NCBI RefSeq assembly: GCF_003402575.1
Contig: NZ_BGZJ01000001.1
Coordinates: 1,610,501-1,674,500, forward strand
Source: Mesosutterella multiformis
GTDB taxonomy: Bacteria; Pseudomonadota; Gammaproteobacteria; Burkholderiales; Burkholderiaceae_F
DNA: 64,000 bases
Direction of reading: 5' to 3'
In this document: one piece after another, positions 1-10,100 of the stretch
Layout: every line of letters begins with the position of its first letter
Position numbering within the stretch: the stretch's first letter is position 1
Notes under the pieces: model-generated
The model's database searches: none
Told to the model about the DNA's origin: nothing
What the model saw: the letters and a program-made list of their open reading frames with translations, nothing else
Program-made: the position numbers and the translations under genes

Positions 1-1661
1 TTCACGGACTCGGTGCTCCAGCGCCTCATTCCCCGCGGCGTCATCACGGAGGTCGTCTTCACGCAGTCAAACCACTCGAGGACTTGAATCAGGGACCTGG
101 CCTCAAGCCATTTCTTGAGACTGACTTCCAGATCGAGCTCGGCCTTCGTCTTCCCATCCTTTTCCGTGCCGAGCCGCTCCTTGATCTCGCCAATCCGCTT
201 GGTGAGGTAGCAGTGGTAGCCGAGCGCGACAAACTGCACGAAGAGCCTGCCCTGAAGGCTGTCAGGGTGCCAGACGCGTGGGCGGCTCCCGTCCATGCCA
301 TTCTTTTGGACATTGAAGAGCTCCTCAATCTTCTCCCTCAGCCTGTAGGACTTCAGCGCCTCCTCGGCGTCCTTGACCTCATTGGAGACAAGCGCGAAGA
401 AACCGAAATACTTCCTGGCCTCGCGGAAGGCCTCGTCTCTGAAGGCCACCTTCAGCTTCCCGCCGCGGCCCACGGTCGAACAGTGGAGGAACTTCTCCGC
501 CTTCTTTTCGCCCGCGGGGGAGAGCTGCTCGCCAGCCTCGACGAGCCTCTTGAGCTCGAACAGGTCGTTCACCAGCCTCTGCTCGTCCTTTGTGGCGCGG
601 TCCCTGGAATAGCAGACATGGACATAGAGCCTGCGGCTGAAGGTCTCCGCCTCGCCGGCGGCAATGCCGCCGCGGCTCCTCTGCCTGACGACGGACAGCT
701 CCTTCATGACCATTTTCGAGGCGCAATGGACCGAAGTGTCGAACGAGCAGACGGAGGACACCGAGTCGAGCCTGTCGCGCAGCTCGTCGACGATCTCCCG
801 AATCCAGAGGGTGGAGGGCGAGGCGAGCGTCAGGAACTTCATGCTGTTCCGTGCGAACTCCGCCATGTTCGCCTGGCTGTAGAAGCCGTTGTCCGTAACT
901 ACGACGGGCTTGTCGATGTCGAAGCACTGGAGCTGGCGGATGGCGTTCTGGATGGAGATGACGTCCGGCACGTTCCCCGGCTGCTTCGCGAAGGCGACGG
1001 GCTGGCGGTCATTCACCGAGTAGAGCGTGAGCAGCTTGACGGTGTCCAGCCCGTCGCCGTCCTTGTTGAATCCCTGGCGGGCCTCGGCCTGCCCCGAGCT
1101 GTAGGTCGAAACCGTGGTCGAGTCGAAGGCGATGCTCGGGGACGTCTCGAGCCTTGCCGCCCGGGAGGCAAAGAACTTCTGCTGCCCGTCGCCATCCTTG
1201 CCGACCTTGTCGAAGAGCTCGCTGCAGGCGCTTTCGCCCAGGCCTTCCTCGTAGGGCGTCGGGTGGCCGACCTGCCAGGCCTCCATGCGGGGGATCGCCG
1301 CGCCGTCCGTGGCGATCAGGTAACGGGCGATGGTGGCGATCTTCTGAGCCGCGGCCGTCCCGAAGGCGCTTTCAAGCCCCTTGTCGATCCCGGTTTCCCT
1401 TGCGACAAGGTCCAGGATGTCAGCCAGGCAGGCGTGCTCGATGGAGGCGGAAGCCTCCTTCTTAGACCTGCTTTTAGGCCTTGTCGGAACAATTTCGCCT
1501 GTCTCAGGGTCTAGTTTGCCCAAAAGCTTGTTTTTCAACGTGACGGTCTTCTGCGTCTCCCGGTCGTACTGCGTGTGGCGCTCGTAGACGTAGACATCCC
1601 CATTGGCGCGGGTTACGCGGCGCTGGCCGACATGGATTTTTCCGGTATAGGTGCGGGACAT
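1..1661 (-). CDS. IS4-family (IS1634-type) DDE transposase, 3' end cut by window edge
   Basis: A continuous minus-strand frame runs from an ATG at 1661 to the window edge, giving 553 codons without a stop. The protein begins MSRTYTGKIHVGQRRVTR. It contains the three parts of an RNase-H-like DDE domain: first Asp in IAFDSTTVSTYS, second Asp in VVVTDNGFYSQ, and the IS4-family signature Y-x2-R-x3-E-x6-K in YRLREKIEELFNVQK. IS1634-type transposases are about 550-600 residues, so only a few C-terminal residues should be missing. No frameshift or internal stop was seen, so the gene may be active. The function as transposase of its own element is secure; the subgroup assignment is from recall of the family. 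Confidence 0.9.
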   Translation of the reverse strand, partial: MSRTYTGKIHVGQRRVTRANGDVYVYERHTQYDRETQKTVTLKNKLLGKLDPETGEIVPTRPKSRSKKEASASIEHACLADILDLVARETGIDKGLESAFGTAAAQKIATIARYLIATDGAAIPRMEAWQVGHPTPYEEGLGESACSELFDKVGKDGDGQQKFFASRAARLETSPSIAFDSTTVSTYSSGQAEARQGFNKDGDGLDTVKLLTLYSVNDRQPVAFAKQPGNVPDVISIQNAIRQLQCFDIDKPVVVTDNGFYSQANMAEFARNSMKFLTLASPSTLWIREIVDELRDRLDSVSSVCSFDTSVHCASKMVMKELSVVRQRSRGGIAAGEAETFSRRLYVHVCYSRDRATKDEQRLVNDLFELKRLVEAGEQLSPAGEKKAEKFLHCSTVGRGGKLKVAFRDEAFREARKYFGFFALVSNEVKDAEEALKSYRLREKIEELFNVQKNGMDGSRPRVWHPDSLQGRLFVQFVALGYHCYLTKRIGEIKERLGTEKDGKTKAELDLEVSLKKWLEARSLIQVLEWFDCVKTTSVMTPRGMRRWSTESV

Positions 1662-1686
1662 GGCTGGCTCCAATAATGTTATCTAT

Positions 1687-1715
1687 ATTATATATAGTAA
1701 CACTAAATGGGTCAA
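1687..1715 (-). promoter_or_regulatory. Transposase promoter of the IS1634-type element
   Basis: On the minus strand, TTGACC (1715-1710) is followed by 17 bp and a perfect TATAAT (1692-1687). The -10 box lies 25 bases before the transposase ATG at 1661. This is the closest match to a sigma-70 consensus noticed in the window. Confidence 0.75.
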
Positions 1716-1716
1716 G

Positions 1717-1746
1717 AAAAAACGCAGAAAACATCCCCTTTCTGCG
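1717..1746 (-). terminator. Terminator-like hairpin upstream of the transposase promoter
   Basis: On the minus strand, CGCAGAAA (1746-1739), an 8-nt loop and TTTCTGCG (1730-1723) are followed by six T residues, directly before the -35 box. Its position suggests it stops transcription entering the element from outside, a known self-limiting device of insertion sequences. That role is inferred. Confidence 0.6.
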
Positions 1747-1797
1747 GTCTACTCAGCCGAAATCAACCGAACGTGTGCCTGTTGTAGAACTTTCAGG

Positions 1798-2475
1798 CTC
1801 AGAAAGGAGCTGCCGAATCTAAGGATCAGCGCCACGACAATCTACCGAGGAATCAATTCTGGCTTTCTGGATCGCTTTGTGGATGGCCGAAAGATGTCCC
1901 GACACCTGCGACACCACGGTAAAACGCGTCACCGTAAAGGCATGACCGAGAGGCGAGGAAAGATCCAGATCACTCACAGCATTGAAGAGCGACCCCTGGA
2001 AGCTCAGAACAGATCTCGCCTGGGGGATTGGGAAGGCGATACCGTCATCGGAAAAAAGGGCGGAGCCTGCCTCACGACTCTGGTCGATAGGAAGTCCGGC
2101 TTTCTCTGTGGCGGGAAAACCGCTTCCAAGACTGCGGCCGATGTGTCTGCCGTAATTGAGAAATCTCTGTCAGATAAGGATCTGCGTACGATTACCGTAG
2201 ATCGCGGAAAAGAATTTTCCTGGGCTGAAAAACTGGAGAAAGATCTCAGAACCAAAGTGTATTTCTGCTTGCCTCATCATCCATGGGAGAAAGGAAGTAA
2301 TGAAAATACAAACGGACTTCTTAGAGACTTTTTCCCAAAAGGAATGAGTATCGATAAAATTTCTCAGGCAGAAGTTCAGAAACGGTTCAATGCTCTGAAT
2401 TTCAGACCCAGAAAACGTCTCAATTGGAAGTGTCCGGCTGAAGTCTTTTATTCAGTAACTTTGCACTTGATTTGA
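1798..2475 (+). pseudogene. IS30-family transposase, C-terminal remnant
   Basis: This encodes the last two thirds of the IS30-type transposase, from LRKELPNLRIS to the stop at 2475, including the whole integrase core. The three acidic residues sit in WEGDTV, TVDRGKEF and GSNENTNG. The N-terminal helix-turn-helix and the native start are absent. An upstream open frame from 1651 runs into it, but the added residues derive from the adjoining element and are not transposase. It is closer in sequence to copy C than to copy B. Confidence 0.9.
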
Positions 2476-2484
2476 TAATTCACC
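1798..2484 (+). mobile_element. IS30-type element copy A, 5'-truncated
   Basis: These 687 bp correspond without length change to 58183-58869 of the complete copy at 57763-58869. The first 420 bp, including the left terminal repeat and the transposase N-terminus, are missing at the junction with the IS1634-type element. The right terminal repeat is intact and ends GATAATTCACC at 2484. Immediately outside are ATAT and an A5 tract (2489-2493). Confidence 0.9.
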
Positions 2485-2485
2485 A

Positions 2486-2526
2486 TATAAAAAGACCCGG
2501 GGAGGAATATCCCCGGATCTTTTGTT
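2486..2526 (-). terminator. Rho-independent terminator of the DUF4011 helicase gene
   Basis: On the minus strand, GATCCGGGGA, a short loop and TCCCCGGGTC are followed by TTTTTATAT. It lies about 65 bases past the stop codon of the large minus-strand gene. The opposite strand also carries a T-rich tail, so it may work in both directions. IS30 copy A ends directly beyond the T tract. Confidence 0.85.
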
Positions 2527-2589
2527 TCAGACAATTTGTCTTAAGTAAGCGGAAGCACCTAATTCTGCTTTCTGAAAATCGGCCAGACT

Positions 2590-5500
2590 TCAGGCTGCGG
2601 CATTCTCCGTGTCGATTTTCTGATTGGCGGAAGTGTCCGCTGAATCCCGGACACTCAGGGGATCGTAGGACGCACCGTTTCGGACCGCCTTTGTGGCCGC
2701 CTCAAGGAGGCGCCGTTCTTCCTCTGCCCGGTTCCGGAACCAGTCCGTTGACCAGACGCGGTGGAACTTCCACCCCATCCGCTCAAGAATCTGCTGACGG
2801 AGGCGATCGCGGTCGCGGGCATTCTTCGAGGAGTGGTACGTCGCGCCGTCACACTCAATCGCGAGCACATAGTCCGAGCTCTCCGGCATCCGGAGCCCAA
2901 GGTCAATCCGGAATCCGGAGCACCCGACCTGAGAGTCCACCGAGAAGCCGTTGGATCGCAGGAACTCACAGACCTCCATTTCGAAGTCAGAGTCGAACTG
3001 GTCGTCAGAGGGAACGCTGATCGAACGCTCCAGCGCTTTGTCGCCATTCTCCGCGTAGTCGAGATATTCGCGGAGCAGCCTCACGCCTTCAGAATTTGTC
3101 CGCTTCAGATCGATATCCGTGTAGTGCATCGAGGAAACGAGCTGGACATTCGATTTCGCGCGGGTCACCGCGACGTTCAGACGGCGCTCTCCCCCTGCCC
3201 GGTTAAGCGGACCAAAGTTGAGCAGGAGCCGCCCCTGGGCGTCCTTGCCGTAAGCGACGCTGAAGATGATTGTGTCGCGCTCATCACCCTGCACCGTTTC
3301 GAGGTTCTTGATGAAGAAAGGTTCATTTTCCGTATTCCGGAAGAAGGGCTCCATCTCGGGCCGCGTCTGACGGCGCGCGGTAAGCAGATCGTCAATCAGT
3401 TCCTGCTGCGCGACGCTGAACGCCACCACACCCAGACTCCGGTCCGGGAACTTCTCGAAGTTCTTATAGATCAGGTCGACAATAAACTCCGCTTCCTTGC
3501 GGTTCGTGTGAGACCTGCGGTCAAAGAGACTGTCGCAGTGGTAGTAGTCAACACCGATCCACTTGGCGTCAGTCTTGGTTGACGGGAACGTAATCAACTG
3601 ATTATCGTAGAAATTCTTGTTTGAGAACGCGATCAGCTGTTCGTAGCGGCTGCGATAGTGCCAGAGGAGGCGCAGCTGCCGCATGGAGGTCGAGCAGAGA
3701 TCGAGAATCGACTCAAAGTTCGTGACGTCTTCAGTCTCCTCATCCATGTCATCATCAGACTCAATCGAGGCGTTGAAGAAGTTGCTAGGCGGCATCTGCT
3801 TCGAGTCACCGACCACGATCAGCTGCTTCGCGCGGTAGATCGCGCCGACAGCGTCCTGCGGGAAGATCTGCGACGCTTCGTCAAAGATCACCACATCGAA
3901 ATGCACGGATCCCTTCGTGAGATAAGTGCTCACGCTGAGAGGCGACATGAGGAAACAAGGTTTCAGCGTCTGAATCACGTCGCCAGCCTCTGTGAGAAGC
4001 GTTCGGATGCTCTTCAGACGGCGCTTCTTTTCGCCCTCATGACGAATGATGGCAACCGGGCTTCCGCGCGGCACCCGATCAAGCGACGGGCGTTCAGCGG
4101 AAAGCTTCGCCTTGATAATTTCTTTATTCAGTTCAAATTGTTCGGTGTCTTTCTCACGGAAGACCTCAATCGCCTTGTCCTGCGAAATCCGGTTAAAGGA
4201 ATAGAGAACCGGGCTTGACGCGAGAATCGAATCAATCCACTGGAAGACGAAAAGACGCTTAAACGCGCTGACGAGATCCTTAGGCTCGATCTGCTTTTCA
4301 ATCGCCAGATCGACATAAGGCAGAATGCCAAGCGTCGAGAGCCGTTCGAGAAGCGCCCGGAAGTGGCACCAGTTGTCGAGCTGGGATGCAGACGCCAGGC
4401 AGCGGTTCAGCTTATCAAGGGCTGCCGGTCCATCCGTTTTCCCAAGATCAAAGACCTTCGGATCAAAAGCGTCTGATACGCCTGAAAGTGCAGTCTCGGC
4501 CTCCGCGCTGAGAACATTTTGAAGCTCTGATGCGAAGTCCGCGAATGCCTTCCTTTCGGAAAGGAAGTCACTGTAAGTCGCGATATTCCCAAAGGAAACT
4601 CCCTTGGAGAGGACTTCCTTCAGAGTCCCAAGCTGATTTCCAAAATAGGCCCAGTCGGTGTCGAGCCCCGCGTAGGCAGTCCCGAGGAACGGGCGGATTT
4701 CAGTCTCCGCGGTTTTGAATTCATGTGTCTTTCGCTGATAAACCTCAAGCGCCTCAGTCTGCGCCACCGCTTCTTCGAAAGACGGTTTCGCGCCGTCCTT
4801 CCGGCAGCTTCTGAGCTTCCGGATGATGGACTTATATTCGCCATTAAAAAGCCGCGAGAAGAATCCATCGAACTGAGTGATCAGCTTCTCATTGACAGCC
4901 GCGCCATCGAGCTCAAAGATTCCGGCATCGAACTTGGTATCAAGCGCTTTGCGGCGGGTCTTGATATCGGAGCTGATCGTTTCGAGTGTCTTCAGTCCTT
5001 CTGTCACCTTCCGGAAGTTTTCTTTCTGGAAGAGCGCAGGGGTAATGGCATCAGACTTCGACGCGAAGGCGAAGAACTCCTGCCAGAACCGGGCATCCTC
5101 AATTGACGAACAGGCGACCCCATACTTCTTCGAAATTTCTTCGGCAAGCGGCACGAGTGCCCGGAGGACTTTGGAAGCGTCTCCGAGGTTCTTCTGCGTC
5201 TCAGCCTTCGCCTGGTAAGTCGTATCGGTTTTTGAGTAGCCGAACCAGGCGTTCTCTCGGTAGCGATAGCCAATCGAAGGCGCGAAGTCCACAAACTGCT
5301 CAAGAAGCGGCACGGTTTCAATGAGGAAGTCCCGGCCTTTGGTCTGCAGGTCAGGCACCGCCCAAAAGACTTTCGGCGCATTTCGGAGCGACGCGTAGAC
5401 CTCGTAGAGCTGATAAAGGGTCTTTTCAATGACAGGGCGCGTTTTATGCAGTTCTTCCGCATAGGCGTCAAGCTGCTTCTGCGCCTGTTCCTTTACGGCG

Positions 5501-6759
5501 ATTTCGTCCGCCGCCTCAGCCGGCACCTCGGTTTTCGGCGTGAGAAGTGTCCGGTTCAGGTCACCGATGAAGTCCTTCTTATTCGCTTTCTGGCTGTGAA
5601 GCTGAATACAGAAGTCACCGAGACCCGCCGCGCGGAGTTTTTCATAGACGACATTCAGAGCGGCGAGCTTTTCTGATACGAAAAGCACCTTCTTCCCATC
5701 GCTCAGGCATTCCGCGATGATGTTGGTAATCGTGTGGCTTTTTCCGGTGCCGGGAGGCCCCTGGAGCACAAAGCTGCGGCCGGATTTGGCGAGCTCAATC
5801 GCGCCGATCTGGCTTGAGTCCGCGTCGAGCACCGTTGTGAGTTCGGTAAGCGGATTCTTGATATCAGCGTCTTCAGGCTCCTCTTCTGCTGCGGTGCCGT
5901 CTGATGAGCCGCCCTCTCCAATCAGTATCCTCACGTTGTCGTTCGAGAGGATTTCGTCCGCGTTATCAAAGAGATCCCGATACATATTGATCTTCTGAAA
6001 CGAGAACGTCCCGATGCGGCAGTCTGACGTCACGGTCCAGCCGAGACGGGTAACCATTTCGTTGATCGCGGCGAGATAGTCCGAGAGCGACTTATAGGTC
6101 TCCTCGTCATACTCGGGGAGCGGAATCCCCTGCTCCTCCTGCATTTTGTACGCGAACGTGGGGTTCACGATCACGTCATCCTCGGTCGTATGAATAACGT
6201 AAGGTGAAACGGCTGACGACTGATCGAGCTGGATCGGAACCAGCAGAACCGGAGCCCGGAAAAATTCGGACGATGACTCACTCTCCCGCCAGTGGATGAA
6301 CCCAAACGCCATGTAGGCGACGTTAACGCCGGTTTCTTCAAGCAGGGTCTTCGCCTTGCGGCGGATATTTTTGAGCGCCGTAAAGGGAGCGGGAGAGCCG
6401 TTGCTCCATACAAGGATTTCGTTTTTCCGCGCGGTCTCGCTCTTCTTCTGATAGAGCTCCATAAAAGCGGTCTTGCGGTCCGCGGGTTTCTTTACCGGTG
6501 CCGGGGCAGGGTTTTCGGAGAAGAGGTCCTCACCCGAATTCTCTTCTGCCGGCTCTTCAAGCAGCTGTCCGTAGAGCCGCGGATCAAACACCTCAAACGT
6601 CGCGTCCTTCTGAATTTTCACAAACAATTCATCCGGCGACGGCGAAAGCACTTCAACGGTCGAGGACTTCGAATCCTTGAAACTGATGAGGTTGCTCCGT
6701 TTTCCCGTATCCAGCAGGAGCGACGCCCATTTCCTCAGTTTTTGTTTACCAATATCCAC
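2590..6759 (-). CDS. DUF4011 / SF1 helicase / Vsr-like endonuclease fusion (candidate phage defence)
   Basis: A 1389-residue cytoplasmic protein with GTG start at 6759 and AGGAAGG ribosome site. Residues 1 to about 290 match the DUF4011 region. Next comes a UPF1/AAA_11-AAA_12-type SF1 helicase: Walker A GPPGTGKS (334-341), Walker B IFDEAS followed by VVGDSKQMPP (around 955-980), HYRSRYEQL (around 1035) and NVAVTRAKS (around 1195). A long helical insert splits the two halves. The last 130 residues resemble DUF559/Vsr-type PD-(D/E)xK nucleases (RIDLGL, IECDGATYH). Proteins with this order have been listed among predicted single-gene anti-phage systems. The defence role here is inferred from architecture and from the neighbouring helicase-nuclease and transposons. 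No truncation seen. Confidence 0.88.
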   Translation of the reverse strand: MDIGKQKLRKWASLLLDTGKRSNLISFKDSKSSTVEVLSPSPDELFVKIQKDATFEVFDPRLYGQLLEEPAEENSGEDLFSENPAPAPVKKPADRKTAFMELYQKKSETARKNEILVWSNGSPAPFTALKNIRRKAKTLLEETGVNVAYMAFGFIHWRESESSSEFFRAPVLLVPIQLDQSSAVSPYVIHTTEDDVIVNPTFAYKMQEEQGIPLPEYDEETYKSLSDYLAAINEMVTRLGWTVTSDCRIGTFSFQKINMYRDLFDNADEILSNDNVRILIGEGGSSDGTAAEEEPEDADIKNPLTELTTVLDADSSQIGAIELAKSGRSFVLQGPPGTGKSHTITNIIAECLSDGKKVLFVSEKLAALNVVYEKLRAAGLGDFCIQLHSQKANKKDFIGDLNRTLLTPKTEVPAEAADEIAVKEQAQKQLDAYAEELHKTRPVIEKTLYQLYEVYASLRNAPKVFWAVPDLQTKGRDFLIETVPLLEQFVDFAPSIGYRYRENAWFGYSKTDTTYQAKAETQKNLGDASKVLRALVPLAEEISKKYGVACSSIEDARFWQEFFAFASKSDAITPALFQKENFRKVTEGLKTLETISSDIKTRRKALDTKFDAGIFELDGAAVNEKLITQFDGFFSRLFNGEYKSIIRKLRSCRKDGAKPSFEEAVAQTEALEVYQRKTHEFKTAETEIRPFLGTAYAGLDTDWAYFGNQLGTLKEVLSKGVSFGNIATYSDFLSERKAFADFASELQNVLSAEAETALSGVSDAFDPKVFDLGKTDGPAALDKLNRCLASASQLDNWCHFRALLERLSTLGILPYVDLAIEKQIEPKDLVSAFKRLFVFQWIDSILASSPVLYSFNRISQDKAIEVFREKDTEQFELNKEIIKAKLSAERPSLDRVPRGSPVAIIRHEGEKKRRLKSIRTLLTEAGDVIQTLKPCFLMSPLSVSTYLTKGSVHFDVVIFDEASQIFPQDAVGAIYRAKQLIVVGDSKQMPPSNFFNASIESDDDMDEETEDVTNFESILDLCSTSMRQLRLLWHYRSRYEQLIAFSNKNFYDNQLITFPSTKTDAKWIGVDYYHCDSLFDRRSHTNRKEAEFIVDLIYKNFEKFPDRSLGVVAFSVAQQELIDDLLTARRQTRPEMEPFFRNTENEPFFIKNLETVQGDERDTIIFSVAYGKDAQGRLLLNFGPLNRAGGERRLNVAVTRAKSNVQLVSSMHYTDIDLKRTNSEGVRLLREYLDYAENGDKALERSISVPSDDQFDSDFEMEVCEFLRSNGFSVDSQVGCSGFRIDLGLRMPESSDYVLAIECDGATYHSSKNARDRDRLRQQILERMGWKFHRVWSTDWFRNRAEEERRLLEAATKAVRNGASYDPLSVRDSADTSANQKIDTENAAA

Positions 6760-7158
6760 TGCTTCCTTCCTCGCAACGCGTTTCAGAGCTTTTGTCCGCT
6801 ATGCCTTTTATTCAGCACAAAAAGCCGCAGGGCCTGTTCCTGCGGATTGTGCAGAATTTTAGCGGATTGGAGAGGGTAGCATTTTCAATTCTGTTAAAAC
6901 GTGTTTCAGAATTTCGGATTTCCGACGTTCCCCACAAATCCGCACGGCATTAGACTGATTTCAGCGTGTGACAATAACGATTATTGAAGTATTTGGTATT
7001 GAACTTTATCCGGCTTTAATCTGCCCCGGCATTTTTTCAGTCGTTTTTCAGAGAGTTTCGGGTTTTCTGCGCGCAGTCTCCTGGATTTCCCGTATTGGAG
7101 GATCCTGTCCCCTGTCCCCCTGGTAAGCTGCAGGAAAAACCTGACGTTACGAATTTCC
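6760..7158. other. 400-bp divergent intergenic region between the two helicase genes
   Basis: No coding sequence is seen. It must hold both promoters. The clearest structure is the hairpin at 6811-6857, described separately; the remainder is AT-rich without a convincing consensus promoter. Confidence 0.7.
6811..6857 (-). promoter_or_regulatory. Attenuator-like hairpin in the leader of the DUF4011 helicase gene
   Basis: On the minus strand, CCGCAGG (6845-6839), a 7-nt loop and CCTGCGG (6831-6825) are followed by CTTTTTG, about 65 bases before the GTG start. Outside it, GCACAA and TTGTGC form a second arm, so two mutually exclusive pairings are possible. It could be an attenuator or a plain 5' stem; which one is not known. 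Confidence 0.45.
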
Positions 7159-10100
7159 ATGCCGGATACGAAGCCACTCCTTCCCGCCCTGCCCTGCGGG
7201 CTTTATGAATCCCTGATGACTGAAGTGCTGCAGGAGAAAATCCGAAGCAGCGGGGCGTACCTGACAGAAGAAACAGCGCCGGACCCGGCCGGCATCCCGA
7301 GGCTCCTTCGTGTTTACCTTGGAGAGCTGATTGAAAAGGCTCTGCAGGCCGCGGCGGATGACGCGGCAAACGATGACGAGGCTATCGGCGAAACCGCGGC
7401 CGAGCGTCAGGTAAGCCTTGCGAACCGTCTGATCCGGATGCTTTCCGACTCGACACCCGCAGTCACGGACGACGCGCTCCTTGCAATCCCGCCAAAAGAA
7501 CTGCTCTCCCTTCAGAAGAAAGCGGATCCCGCGCATCCAATCGCCGAAAAGCGGGCTGCCCTTCCCCGTCCTTCCACCTCCGTCACGTACGCGACGCTGA
7601 TCACCGATTCTGACCGGGGATCCGCGAATCTCCTTCATGAACTGAAGGCCGAAATCCAGACCGCGGACCGGATTGACCTTCTCGTGGCCTTTGTGCGGTT
7701 TTCCGGCATCGGTCCGATGCTCGATGAACTCACCGCGTTCTGCCAGGCGGGAAAGAAACTCCGCGTGATCACGACCTGCTTCACCGGCTGCACGGAACTC
7801 GCCGCCATCAGGCGGCTGCAGGAAATCGGCGGGGATATCCGGATTGAGCTGAACCCCGGCCTTACCCGGCTTCACGCGAAGGCCTATATCTTCCACCGCG
7901 ACACAGGGTTCAGCACGGCTTATATCGGTTCTTCAAACCTCACCCGGGTAGCCGTGAACTCCGGCCGTGAGTGGAACGTCAAAATCACGAAGACTGAGCT
8001 CGGGGACACCTTCCGTCAGATCGCGTCTAACTTTGAACGTTACTGGGAAAGCGGCAGTTTTACGCCGTACCGGGGAACAAAAGAGGATGACGCGGCAGTC
8101 GAGGCGGCGCTCTCAGACGCGGGGAGTCTCTCAAAAGGGAAACCACTGAAGCTCAGTATGAAGTTTGATATTGAGCCCTATGAGCATCAGAAACAGATTC
8201 TCGAGAAACTCGAGTCCGAGCGGGCCCTTGGCTTCCGGAAGAATCTCGTCGTCGCGGCCACCGGCACCGGCAAAACACTGATCGCGGCGTTTGACTTCCG
8301 GAATTACCGGAGGCACTTCGTTTCAGAGAAGGGGCGTGAGCCGCACCTTCTCTTTATCGCGCACCGGCGGGAAATTCTGGAGCAGAGCCAGTTTGCCTTC
8401 GCGGCGGTTCTCGGAAAACCGGAGTTCGGAGATCTCCTGGTGAACGGCCGGAAGCCGGAGGATGAGTCCGTGCTTTTCGCTTCGGTACAAAGCCTGAATC
8501 GGGATTTGGTCGCTCGTTTTCCCACAGACTATTACGACTACATCGTAATCGACGAATTCCATCATGCGGCAGCGGACAGCTATCAGGCTATTCTCGGTCA
8601 CTTCAGACCGGATATTCTTCTCGGTCTTACAGCGACTCCTGAGCGCATGGATGGAAAGGACATTCTGCAGTATTTCGATCACGGGATATCCGCTGAAATC
8701 CGCCTTCCTCAGGCAATCGAGGATGGTCTCCTCTGCCCCTTCCAGTACTACGTGGTGTATGACCCCGTGTCGCTTGAGAACGTCACCTGGCGGAACGGCC
8801 GCTATGACTCAAACGCACTCACCGAGCTCTATACCGAGGGACGCGCGGCTGGCCTCCGGAATAACGTCATTCTGAAGGCTTTAGAGAAACAGGTCGGAGA
8901 CCTGAATTCGATGAAGTGCCTTGCCTTCTGCGCGAGCGTCAGCCATGCGCGCGCCATGGCAGCGCTATTTAACGAGGCCGGGATCTCCTCTGAAGTGATC
9001 GATGGCACAACCCCGGACGGGATCCGATCGAGTGCAGCGTCTGATCTGGAAACCGGAAAGCTGAAGGCTCTAATGACGGTCGACGTCTTTAACGAAGGCG
9101 TCGACATCCCCTGCATCAATACGGTCCTGTTCCTGAGACCGACCGAAAGCCTCACAGTTTTCCTTCAGCAGCTTGGCCGGGGACTTAGGAAATACGGCGA
9201 TCAGAAGGACTGTCTTACGGTGCTCGATTTTGTCGGCCAGGCAAACGCCCGGTACAACTTCGAAGAGCGGTTCCGAGCTCTCCTCTCCGTCACGACCGGC
9301 GGCACGGTGAAGCAGATCCAGACGGGGTTCCCGGGACTCCCGAGCGGCTGTGTGATTGAAATCGAGAAACGGGCTCAGGCGGTCATTCTTGAAAACATCC
9401 GGCAGTTCTTTGGGCGCGGCGAATCGCGGATGCAGTCTCTGATCCGGAACTTCGAATCCGACTCGGGCGAAGCGCTGACACTTCAGAATTTCCTGCGTTT
9501 TTACCGTCTTACCGCGAAATCCTTCTACATTCAGGCAAAACGCTCTTTTGCCCGATGCTCCGCGGACGCTGGAAAAAGGGAAGATTTCCCGCTGACCGAC
9601 TTTGAGCTTTCCGCGAATAAAGCTCTTGCGAAAGGCTGGTGGGCCGATATCGACTCTCCGGAACTGATCCGACAGATCAGGCTGCTTCTCAGCACCCCGG
9701 ATCTCCGGATGGAGGTGGAAACCGAAAGCGATCGGGAGCGGCGTCTCACAGAGATGTTCGCGGAACTCCTCCGCTCGGGTCAAAAGGACACCGCGGATCC
9801 GGTGTCCCGGATAGAGGAACTGAGAGAGAACCCCGTGATCGCCTCGGAACTTCTTGATCTGCTCACGATTTCAGAACACAGCCGAAACGCGGTTCCAGTG
9901 ATCTGCGACCCGGCTCCGGACGGTATCCCGTTTGAAACGGGCTGCACCTATACCCGAAACCAGATCCTGATCGCGATGGATCGGCTCTGCACCTGGCGCG
10001 AAGGCGTGAAGTACTTCAAAAACCGGAAGGCTGACGTTTTCCTCATCACAATCAATAAGTCAGAAAGCGACTTTACCTCTTCTACCCGGTATGAGGACTA

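Larger units (their letters stand above)
1..1797 (-). mobile_element. IS4/IS1634-type insertion sequence, left part outside window
   Basis: The element comprises the transposase gene reading leftwards, its promoter, a hairpin ahead of that promoter and a short non-coding end. The right boundary is placed at about 1797, because base 1798 onwards is identical to the interior of the IS30-type elements elsewhere in the window. The element therefore appears to have inserted into an IS30 copy. The other terminus and the target repeat lie beyond the left edge, so the exact end is not confirmed. Confidence 0.75.

Noticed and set aside
84-1514. 476-codon plus-strand open frame
   Set aside because: It is antisense to the IS1634-type transposase, whose minus-strand frame is open to the window edge and has the complete DDE and Y-R-E-K signatures. 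The plus-strand protein resembles no family and starts with TTG without a ribosome site.
1651-2475. 274-residue intact transposase starting at 1651
   Set aside because: Its first 49 residues come from the end of the adjoining element read in a foreign frame; only 1798 onwards is IS30-type, so it is a truncated copy.
2761-3582. Plus-strand frames inside the DUF4011 helicase gene (also 3658-4218, 6292-6879)
   Set aside because: They are shadows opposite a gene with clear helicase and nuclease motifs.
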